Assembly (NCBI GenBank): GCA_964428355.1
Contig: CAYRYU010000104.1
Location: 1 to 25,881 of the forward strand
Origin: CAYRYU01 sp964428355
Lineage (GTDB): Bacteria > Muiribacteriota > Ozemobacteria > Ozemobacterales > Ozemobacteraceae
Direction of reading: 5' to 3'
Length of the DNA: 25,881 bases
The number at the start of each line of letters is the position of its first letter. Positions within the stretch are counted from its first letter, which is position 1. The notes beneath the pieces were generated by a model that saw only the letters and a list, made by a program, of their open reading frames with translations, did no database searches and was not told the DNA's origin. The position numbers and the translations under genes are program-made. This document shows positions 20,099 through 25,881 of the stretch, one piece after another.

Positions 20099-21385
20099 TC
20101 AGTTCCTGGACTGGAGCTTCTTGATCTTGATGTCGGTCTTCTCCAGCAGCGGATGATTCTGGCCGGCCACTTTCTTGACCTGCTTGAAGTTCTTGATCGC
20201 TTCCTCGAAGTTCCCCATCTCTTCGAAAGCCTCCCCCAGCCCGAAATAGGAGTAGGGATCGCTCGGATCGCCTTTCTGCGCTTTCTGGAATGTTTCGAGC
20301 GCTTCTTCCGGAAGACCGGCTTCCAGGAATGTCCGTCCCAGGCTGTTCCGGGCATAGATGTCGGACGGCTCGTATTTCAGGCAGAACAGGAAGTGGTAGA
20401 TGGCGTTCGGGAAATCCTTTCGGCTCCTGTAGACTTTGCCCAGGTTGTAGTGGGCGAACGCATAATCGGGCTGGATCGATAGCGCTTTCTTGAGATACCC
20501 GACGCCTTCCTCCACCTTGTCTCCCATCACGAGGAGTTTTCCCAGATTGCTGAGCGTGAAGGGGTCCTCGGGGTCGAGAGCCAGGGCTCGTGAGAACTCA
20601 GTTTGTGCCTCCTTCAGCAACCCCTTGTCGAGGAAAATCATTCCCAGGTTTTTGCTGAGCGAAAGCTTGTCGCTTCCGGAGTTCAGGGCGGCGTTGAAAT
20701 GCCGGTTGGCTTCATCCGGATCGTCGTTTTCGAGGCACAGCCGCCCGATGTAGTAGTGGGCCTCGCTGTTGTTGGCGTCGATCGAGAGGGCCTTGGTGAA
20801 ATAGGCCTGGGCTTCCGGCATGTCGCCGGTCTCCATGTAGATCCGTCCGGTGAGGACCATGGCGGTGAGGTTCTGGGCATCCTTGCGGATGATCTCCTGC
20901 GCCAGACGCTCGGCTTCCGTCGCCTCGCCCTGCTCGAAAAGGACGGTAGCAAGGCTCAGTTTGTTGTACAGGTCGTCCGGGGAAACCCTGAGCGCGTCGC
21001 GGAGCGTCTCGAGGCACTTTTCGTAGTCGCCGCTGACCCGGTAGGCGAGTGCGAGCGAGTTCCGGGCGTATTTGTCCTTGGGGTCGATCCGGATGGTGTT
21101 CTCGAGCGTCTCGATTGCCTTGTCGATGTCTCCCTGCTCGAGATAGGTGTTCCCGAGGATATAGTTCGTGTAGAGGTCTTCCTTCTTGAGTTTCAGGGAA
21201 CGCTCCAGAAGGTCCATGGCCTTGGTGAACTCGCCCTTTTCCTTCATGATCAGGGCGATCTTGTTTATGGTGTAGATGTCGTTCGGTTTTTCCTTGAGAG
21301 CCTCTTCGAAACAAGCTTGGGCCTCGTCGTACTTCTTCTCTTTAAGCGCGTCGTTTCCCTTTTTGTAGGCTTCTTCGAATGTCAT
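20099..21385 (-). CDS. protein of twelve tandem TPR repeats
   Basis: A 428-residue protein made almost entirely of 12 tetratricopeptide repeats of exactly 34 residues, starting at residue 2 (FEEAYKKGNDALKEKKYDEA) and ending in a Lys-rich capping helix (KTDIKIKKLQSRN). Repeats such as DKYARNSLALAYRVSGDYEK, YAFAHYNLGKVYRSRKDFPN and DPYSYFGLGEAFEEMGNFEE carry the Ala/Gly, Tyr and Ala positions of the TPR consensus. No signal peptide is visible, so it should be cytoplasmic. Its likely role is as a scaffold; the partner is unknown. AGGAGG is 7 nt before ATG 21385. It lies 48 bp after gatB and 9 bp before prmA, so it belongs to their operon. Confidence 0.9.
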   Translation of the reverse strand: MTFEEAYKKGNDALKEKKYDEAQACFEEALKEKPNDIYTINKIALIMKEKGEFTKAMDLLERSLKLKKEDLYTNYILGNTYLEQGDIDKAIETLENTIRIDPKDKYARNSLALAYRVSGDYEKCLETLRDALRVSPDDLYNKLSLATVLFEQGEATEAERLAQEIIRKDAQNLTAMVLTGRIYMETGDMPEAQAYFTKALSIDANNSEAHYYIGRLCLENDDPDEANRHFNAALNSGSDKLSLSKNLGMIFLDKGLLKEAQTEFSRALALDPEDPFTLSNLGKLLVMGDKVEEGVGYLKKALSIQPDYAFAHYNLGKVYRSRKDFPNAIYHFLFCLKYEPSDIYARNSLGRTFLEAGLPEEALETFQKAQKGDPSDPYSYFGLGEAFEEMGNFEEAIKNFKQVKKVAGQNHPLLEKTDIKIKKLQSRN

Positions 21386-21433
21386 GGACGTCCCTCCTGA
21401 AACGCGGATCGATTAGGGAATGATACCACCATT

Positions 21434-22891
21434 TCAGCCGTGGTTCCCAGTGGCTGCGATTTTTTCCTTCATCAGACGATTCAGGACTGCGGGATCGGCC
21501 TTACCCTTCATCCGCCGCATGACCTGGCCCACCAGGAAACCCATCACTTTTTCCTTTCCGGAAAGCAACTGCTTGACCTGGTCGGGAAACTCCGCGATCA
21601 CGTCTTCGACGGTTTTGCCGATGGCGGCTTCGTCGCTGACGACTCCGAGTCCGCGCTTGGCCACGATCGTCTCGGCGTCGTCGGGGCATTCCAGCATGAT
21701 TTCGAAAACCTGCTTCGCCATCGAGCTCGACAGCTTCCCCTGTGCGAAGAGACGAATCAGGCCGCCCAGCCTTTCGGGGGAGACGGGGAAAGTCTCGATC
21801 GAGCCGCCGCCCTTGAGGATGCGGAGGACGTCGCCCATCACCCAGTTCGATGCGAGCTTCCCGTCATCGCAGGCTTTCGCCGTGGCTTCGAAGAAGTTCG
21901 CGATGGAGGCTTCGGAACAGAGCACCTCGGCATCGGCTTCCGGAATCCCGAAATGGCGGCAGATCCTTTCCTTCTTCTGGCGTGGAAGCTCCCCCATCGA
22001 AGCCCTGATCGTTTCAATGAAGGTATCATCGATCTTGATCGGCGGAAGGTCGGGATCGGGGAAATACCTGTAATCGTGGGCATCCTCCTTGGTGCGCATC
22101 AGGAAGCTTTCTTCACGGTTCTCGTCCCAGCCCCGCGTTTCCTGGCGGAGGGGCTCCCCGCTTTGCAGCGCCGCGACCTGGCGTTTGAACTCGAATTCGA
22201 TCCCTTTGCGGGCGGCCTTGAAGGAGTTGATGTTCTTCAGTTCCGTTTTCATTCCCAGCATCGTTTCTCCCCGGGGACGCACCGAGATGTTCGGCTCGCA
22301 CCTGAGGGAGCCCTCCTCCATGTTTCCGTCGCAGACCCCCAGATACCGCAGGATCTGCCGAAGCTGGGTGAGGAAATCGTATGCCTCGTCCGCCGACCGG
22401 AAATCCGGTTCGGTGACCATCTCCATCAGAGGGGAACCGGCGCGGTTGAAATCGACGAGCGTTCCCGAACCGCTTATGGCAGGGTCGTGGATGAGCTTTC
22501 CCGCATCCTCTTCGATGTGGATTCGGCGGATCCTGATCGGCTTGAACTTTCCGTCGGGGGCGTGAACGTCGAGGTGGCCTCCCGTGCAGATCGGAAGCTC
22601 GTATTGGCTGATCTGGTATCCCTTGGGAAGGTCGGGATAGAAGTAGTTCTTGCGGGCGAACCTGGAGAGATGGTTCAGGGTGGAGCGGAACGCGAGTCCC
22701 GCCTTGACGACCTTCTCGACCACCTTCCTGTTGAGAACCGGCAGTGAACCCGGGTGACCGAGGCAAACCGGGCAGGTGTTCGCGTTGGGGGTATCCCCGA
22801 AATGGTTGCGGCATGCGCAGAACAGCTTGGTCTCGGTCCGGACCTGGGCGTGGATCTCCATTCCGATGACGAGTTCGTAATCCATGGTCAT
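21434..22891 (-). CDS. gatB: Asp-tRNA(Asn)/Glu-tRNA(Gln) amidotransferase subunit B
   Basis: A 485-residue subunit of GatCAB, which converts mischarged Glu-tRNA(Gln), and in many bacteria Asp-tRNA(Asn), to the amide form. GatB binds the tRNA and activates the acyl group. Family signs are YELVIGMEIHAQVRTETKLF near the start, FGDTPNANTCPVCLGHPGSLP, FYPDLPKGYQISQYELPI, IRIRRIHIEEDAGK, and VDFNRAGSPLMEMVTEPDF. The C-terminal tail (residues about 340-485) is the YqeY-like tRNA-binding domain, with LNRLMKEK at the end. ATG 22891 overlaps the gatA stop as ATGA; ATG 22885 two codons on has better ribosome spacing (GGAGG 10 nt away). It is the third gene of gatC-gatA-gatB. Confidence 0.96.
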   Translation of the reverse strand: MTMDYELVIGMEIHAQVRTETKLFCACRNHFGDTPNANTCPVCLGHPGSLPVLNRKVVEKVVKAGLAFRSTLNHLSRFARKNYFYPDLPKGYQISQYELPICTGGHLDVHAPDGKFKPIRIRRIHIEEDAGKLIHDPAISGSGTLVDFNRAGSPLMEMVTEPDFRSADEAYDFLTQLRQILRYLGVCDGNMEEGSLRCEPNISVRPRGETMLGMKTELKNINSFKAARKGIEFEFKRQVAALQSGEPLRQETRGWDENREESFLMRTKEDAHDYRYFPDPDLPPIKIDDTFIETIRASMGELPRQKKERICRHFGIPEADAEVLCSEASIANFFEATAKACDDGKLASNWVMGDVLRILKGGGSIETFPVSPERLGGLIRLFAQGKLSSSMAKQVFEIMLECPDDAETIVAKRGLGVVSDEAAIGKTVEDVIAEFPDQVKQLLSGKEKVMGFLVGQVMRRMKGKADPAVLNRLMKEKIAATGNHG

Positions 22892-24360
22892 TTCGCCTCC
22901 TTCGCCATCGGAGAAAGCTCCCGATGGTGGCCCGTCTTGTCGAGATAGCACCTGGCCGCGGAAAGCAGGCGGCGCTCGCTGAAATGGGGGCCCCAGAGCT
23001 GGAAACCGGATGGAAGACCCCCGACGAGGCCGCATGGAATCGATATCGCAGGGATCCCTGCCAGGTTGACCGCGATGGTGCAGATGTCCGAGAGATACAT
23101 CGCGAGCGGATCGTGAGCTTTCTCGCCGATCCGGAAGGCGGTCTGGGGGGTGGTCGGCGTCAGGAGGAGATCGAAGTTCTGGAACGCCTCGTCGAGCTGG
23201 TTGGAAAGCAGGCGGCGGATCTGCATCGCTTTCAGGTAGTAGGCGTCGTAGTAGCCCGAGCTGAGAACGAAGGTTCCGATCAGGATGCGCCTCTGGACTT
23301 CCGGCCCGAACCTCGATCCGCGCGTTCCGGAATACTGCTCGATGATATCCTTCCCAGGTTTCCCCGGGCCGTAACGGACCCCGTCGAACCGGGCGAGGTT
23401 CGAACTGGCTTCAGCTGGGGCGATGATGTAATAGGCGGGAAGCGAATTCGAGAGTTGGGGCAGCGAGCATTCGCGGATTCTTGCGCCCAGTCCTTCCAAA
23501 ACCTTCGCGGCATTGGTAACGGATTCTCTGACCGCGGGGTCGATCCCTTCTCCGAAAAGTTCTTTCGGAAGGCCGATTTTGAGGCCTTCGACCGTCCCCG
23601 TCATCTCGGCAAGATAGGAGCATCCCTGCGGATCGTAGTGCGATGTCGAATCGCTCCGGTCGAACGAGGCGATGGCTTCGAGGGCAATCGCTAGGTCGTC
23701 AACGTTGCGGGCCATCGGCCCGATCTGGTCGAGGGAGCTGGCATACGCGACGAGGCCGAACCGGGATACCAGGCCGTAGGTGCACTTCAGGCCTAGGATT
23801 CCGGTGAGGGCTGCAGGTTGGCGGATCGATCCGCCCGTGTCCGAGCCGAGGGCAATGGGGGCCATGCACGCTGCGACCGCGGCGGCGGAACCTCCCGAGC
23901 TTCCTCCTGGAACCCGGTCCGGGTCCCATGGGTTGCGGACCGTACCATAGGCCGAGTTTTCGGTCGAGCTTCCCATCGCAAACTCGTCCATGTTCGTCTT
24001 CCCCAGGATCAGTGCACCGTGCTTCTTCAGGCCGGCGACCGCCGTTGCGTCGAAGAGCGGGCGGTATCCTTCCAGGATCTTCGAACCGCAGGTGGTGGGA
24101 ATCCCCTTCGTGGAGATGTTGTCCTTGACCGCGACGGGAACCCCGTAGAGCGCGTGGTTGTGGAAATCGGCCTTGCGGGAGTCGAGTTCTCGGGCGCCCG
24201 CCCGGATCGCCTCTGGATCGAGGTGCAGGAACGCGTTGGTTTTCGGGTTGAGCTTCGTGTCGTGGTTGATGTAGGCCTCGGCAACATCGATGACCTTGAA
24301 GTTCCCGTGGCGATAGCCGTTCCGGAGCTCGCTTGCGGACAGGTGAAGAAGGCTCTCCAT
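22888..24360 (-). CDS. gatA: Asp-tRNA(Asn)/Glu-tRNA(Gln) amidotransferase subunit A
   Basis: A 490-residue amidase-signature enzyme that releases ammonia from glutamine for GatB. The Ser-cisSer-Lys triad is visible: Lys in GVPVAVKDNISTKG, the cis-Ser in GSSGGSAAAVAACMAPIALGSDTGGSIRQPAA, and the nucleophile Ser in the DTGGSIRQPA segment. Other conserved parts are TTCGSKILEGYRPLFDATAV, GKTNMDEFAMGSSTENSAYG and NPWDPDRVPGGSSGG. At the C-terminus AVNLAGIPAISIPCGLVGGLPSGFQLWGPHF is also typical. It begins 1 bp after the gatC stop and overlaps gatB by 4 bp. Length and motifs are complete. Confidence 0.97.
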   Translation of the reverse strand: MESLLHLSASELRNGYRHGNFKVIDVAEAYINHDTKLNPKTNAFLHLDPEAIRAGARELDSRKADFHNHALYGVPVAVKDNISTKGIPTTCGSKILEGYRPLFDATAVAGLKKHGALILGKTNMDEFAMGSSTENSAYGTVRNPWDPDRVPGGSSGGSAAAVAACMAPIALGSDTGGSIRQPAALTGILGLKCTYGLVSRFGLVAYASSLDQIGPMARNVDDLAIALEAIASFDRSDSTSHYDPQGCSYLAEMTGTVEGLKIGLPKELFGEGIDPAVRESVTNAAKVLEGLGARIRECSLPQLSNSLPAYYIIAPAEASSNLARFDGVRYGPGKPGKDIIEQYSGTRGSRFGPEVQRRILIGTFVLSSGYYDAYYLKAMQIRRLLSNQLDEAFQNFDLLLTPTTPQTAFRIGEKAHDPLAMYLSDICTIAVNLAGIPAISIPCGLVGGLPSGFQLWGPHFSERRLLSAARCYLDKTGHHRELSPMAKEAK

Positions 24361-24361
24361 C

Positions 24362-24649
24362 TCAGGCGTCCCCCTCTCCGATCACTTTCGGAACCAGGAA
24401 CATCCCGTTCTGATGCGATCTCGCCAGCCCCACTCTCTCTTCGCGCGTGGTGCCGGGCTCTTTGGCCTCATCCAGTCGCCAGAAGGTGGGGGTTTCCGAA
24501 AGCCCGTATCCCTGGATTGCCGATGTATCGACCTTCTGCAGGGTTTCGACGTAGTGCAGGATATCCCTTACCTGTGCCTCCAGCGGGGCTGCCTGGGCCT
24601 CGTCAACCTCGAGTCGGGCGAGCTTCGCGATGTTTTTAATGTCGAACAT
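24362..24649 (-). CDS. gatC: Asp-tRNA(Asn)/Glu-tRNA(Gln) amidotransferase subunit C
   Basis: A 95-residue subunit that wraps around GatA and stabilises the GatAB interface. The N-terminal helix is IKNIAKLARLEVDEAQAAPLEAQVRDILHYVETLQKVDTS, with the family pattern of a Leu-Ala-Arg-Leu core and a following acidic helix. The extended C-terminal part (GLSETPTFWRLDEAKEPGTT...NGMFLVPKVIGEGDA) matches GatC endings in length and in the FLVPKVI motif. AGGTG after TTGG precedes ATG 24649. It is the first gene of the gatC-gatA-gatB cluster, to which the TPR gene and prmA are appended. Confidence 0.95.
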   Translation of the reverse strand: MFDIKNIAKLARLEVDEAQAAPLEAQVRDILHYVETLQKVDTSAIQGYGLSETPTFWRLDEAKEPGTTREERVGLARSHQNGMFLVPKVIGEGDA

Positions 24650-24690
24650 GTTTCACCTCCAAGGACCGCGGTCCCATTTCGAACGTCCCA

Positions 24691-24696
24691 ATTCTA
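24691..24696 (-). promoter_or_regulatory. candidate -10 of the gat operon
   Basis: On the minus strand this reads TAGAAT, five of six matches to the -10 consensus, 42 bp upstream of gatC. No convincing -35 is seen at 16-18 bp. The score is low for that reason. Confidence 0.3.
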
Positions 24697-24741
24697 AGCC
24701 AATCCCTTCCGAAGAGAAAGAGGGAAAAGGGGGGGGCATTT

Positions 24742-24794
24742 AAAAAGGGGACATGAGAATCTTTTCGAAGAAAAGATTCTCATGTCCCCTTTTT
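24742..24794 (-). terminator. perfect 25-bp palindrome between the regulator and gatC
   Basis: AAAAAGGGGACATGAGAATC starts the left arm (24742-24766), and the right arm (24770-24794) is its perfect reverse complement, with a 3-nt GAA loop. On the minus strand it ends in TTTTT after a GC-rich base, so it can terminate the NarL-type regulator gene, whose stop lies at 24809. A further ATGTCCCCTTTA (24795-24806) partly repeats the arm, which suggests REP-like ancestry. The core GGGGACAT resembles dispersed repeat families that flank IS200-like transposase genes in other genomes. Confidence 0.7.
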
Positions 24795-24808
24795 ATGTCC
24801 CCTTTACC

Positions 24809-25474
24809 CTAGAGGCTTTTCTGATGGTTCTCGATCGCGTGGCGTGCCAGTTCGCGGCTGTTGGAAAGCCCCAGCTTCTTCCGAATTCGGGCGAAATGCG
24901 TTTCCACGGTTTTGATACTGACCTCGAGGTTGCCGGCGATCTCCCGGGGGGCGAAACCCCGGCCCAGGAGGTCGTAGACTTCCGATTCCTTGGGAGAGAA
25001 AAGCTGGGGCGGGATGTCGCAGGTCCGACCGTCACGGATGCTTTCGAGAAGCTCTTTGATGCGGGGCGAAAGGAAGGTATTTCCCGCATGGACCTTCTTG
25101 ATTGCCGCCACCAGGAGATCGGTGGCCTCCTGCTTGTTGACGAATCCGCGAGCTCCTGCATTCAAGACCCTCTGCACGTGGAAGGGGTCCTCATGCATCG
25201 AAAAGACGAGGACCGGCGTCTGAGGCCGTTTCTCCGAAACCAGCGCGATTGTCGGGGTGGCATCCCGGCGTCCGAGGGAAATATCGGCGATCAGGATTTC
25301 GGGGGCCGTCCGTTCGAGACTCTCCAGGATCTCATTTTCGTCGGCCGCTTCTCCAACGATCTGGAAGCCTTCTTGCGTAAGGAATCTCCCAAGCCCAAGA
25401 CGAAGGACAGGGTGGTCATCGAGGAGGAAGAGCCTGACCGGGCGGGGCGTTTCGTTCGAACTCTTGCGCGGCAT
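24809..25474 (-). CDS. NarL/FixJ-family response regulator
   Basis: A 221-residue two-component regulator. The receiver has DDHPVLRLGL (acidic pair), phospho-acceptor Asp64 in LIADISLG, Ser92 in VFSMHEDP and Lys114 in FVNKQEA. The LuxR-type DNA-binding domain at the C-terminus is LFSPKESEVYDLLGRGFAPREIAGNLEVSIKTVETHFARIRKKLGL, with the conserved Glu in the turn. Two starts fit: ATG 25474 (AGAGG 8 nt upstream) and ATG 25525 (AGAGG 9 nt upstream, 17 more residues). The shorter was chosen because the receiver starts soon after it. No kinase is adjacent; a partner could be the hybrid kinase, or one outside the window. It probably binds DNA as a dimer. Confidence 0.85.
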   Translation of the reverse strand: MPRKSSNETPRPVRLFLLDDHPVLRLGLGRFLTQEGFQIVGEAADENEILESLERTAPEILIADISLGRRDATPTIALVSEKRPQTPVLVFSMHEDPFHVQRVLNAGARGFVNKQEATDLLVAAIKKVHAGNTFLSPRIKELLESIRDGRTCDIPPQLFSPKESEVYDLLGRGFAPREIAGNLEVSIKTVETHFARIRKKLGLSNSRELARHAIENHQKSL

Positions 25475-25672
25475 CGTCACAACCTCTGGTGCAATAGAAC
25501 TGCAAGTGACTGAATGCTCTGACATCAGGAGAATCCTCTGCCTGGAAGGCCGATCTGCTCCTTAATAAAGTATTCTTAACACATCTTTACCGAATTTGCA
25601 CTTTTTTTCACTTCCCCGAAACAGAAATTCTGTTGAGTTGGGTTCAGTTAGGGGGGGGAGAAAAGGAGAAAA

Positions 25673-25716
25673 GGGGGGCACCCGACCAGTTTTTAAAAAC
25701 TGGTCGGGTGTCCCCC
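25673..25716. repeat. near-perfect 22-bp palindrome
   Basis: CACCCGACCAGTTTTT (25679-25694) mirrors AAAAACTGGTCGGGTG (25695-25710), extended by GGGGG at 25673-25677 against CCCCC at 25712-25716, with one G.T mismatch. It has no loop; it can form a cruciform or hairpin. TCGGGTGTCCCC in its right arm also occurs beside the transposase at 16469-16480. It is probably a REP- or MITE-like element. The remaining bases from 25526 to 25871 hold no gene. Confidence 0.75.
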
Positions 25717-25835
25717 CTCGAAAAAAACGTTCAAGAATTTTCGCAGTTCAAAAACGCGAATGGGAGCGTATTTCCGGGATTTTTTGGGCGTCTTGTCAGG
25801 GAATCCCCCGACATACAAAACGAAAATGGCCTGAT

Positions 25836-25860
25836 AGAGTTTTCACAAAAGACTCTTTTT
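25836..25860 (+). terminator. hairpin with T tract just before the last gene
   Basis: AGAGTTTT (25836-25843) pairs with AAAGACTCT (25848-25856) with one bulged G, then TTTT, then the ribosome site GGAGG (25861). A terminator-like hairpin next to the ribosome site could be a leader attenuator or could simply end upstream transcripts. Confidence 0.35.
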
Positions 25861-25871
25861 GGAGGAACACG

Positions 25872-25881
25872 ATGTCGAATT
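25872..25881 (+). CDS. start of a gene cut by the window edge
   Basis: Only ATGTCGAATT is inside the window (Met-Ser-Asn). GGAGG (25861-25865) lies 6 nt upstream of the ATG, ideal for translation. The product cannot be told. Confidence 0.5.

Noticed and set aside
19040..20482. A 480-codon plus-strand frame across prmA and the TPR gene
   Set aside because: prmA and the TPR repeats on the minus strand are unmistakable; the plus-strand frame is their antisense.
1..25881. CRISPR arrays, tRNA and rRNA genes, riboswitches
   Set aside because: I looked for regularly spaced repeats, tRNA-like arms and known riboswitch cores by eye and saw none that held up.

Overview
The window looks like part of an uncultured, Gram-negative, moderately GC-rich bacterium, probably from a metagenome-derived scaffold. 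The evidence is type IV pilus-like parts, a secretin-family protein, lipoproteins and signal peptides, a GatCAB amidotransferase, many two-component proteins, and an assembly gap of exactly 100 N. No gene fixes the phylum. The mix of prepilins, small secreted proteins of unknown function, CHASE2 protein and TPR protein fits deep-branching candidate phyla such as Riflebacteria/Ozemobacteria, but that is only a guess.

Layout. 312-2547 (+): three minor-pilin genes overlapping by ATGA (PilX-, PilV- and PilW-like). 2584-3006 (-): small lipoprotein with internal repeats. 3348-4780 (+): exported SagB-type nitroreductase coupled to an ankyrin-repeat protein. 4800-5333 (-): secreted protein of unknown function. 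5561-8120 (+): CHASE2 membrane protein without an output domain, followed by a secreted FecR/DUF928-like partner. 8158-8353: two dispersed-type inverted repeats. 8415-12558 (+): histidine kinase, OmpR-type regulator (interrupted by an artefactual gap), PhoB-like direct repeats, and a short secretin-family protein. 12599-15520 (-): four-PAS hybrid histidine kinase. 15726-16310 (-): Pro/Ala-rich secreted protein. 16485-17414 (-): IS1595-family transposase. 17595-18164 (+): PilP-like protein. 18437-24649 (-): membrane protein, prmA, a 12-TPR protein, gatB, gatA and gatC. 24809-25474 (-): NarL-type regulator. 25872 onward (+): start of a further gene.

How the genes may work together. The minor pilins, PilP-like protein and short secretin suggest envelope machinery of the type IV pilus/type II secretion class, scattered in small clusters. 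The kinase/regulator pair lies directly upstream of the short secretin. Three CGTTAC repeats (two exactly 11 bp apart, the third 22 bp further on) end 10 bp before a -10-like GATAAT, so regulation of the secretin by this pair is a reasonable hypothesis. The CHASE2 protein and its secreted partner form a second likely two-gene envelope-sensing unit. The gatCAB-TPR-prmA cluster is translation housekeeping. Intergenic spaces carry several long palindromes that look like REP-like or dispersed hairpin elements, some of which probably also act as terminators.
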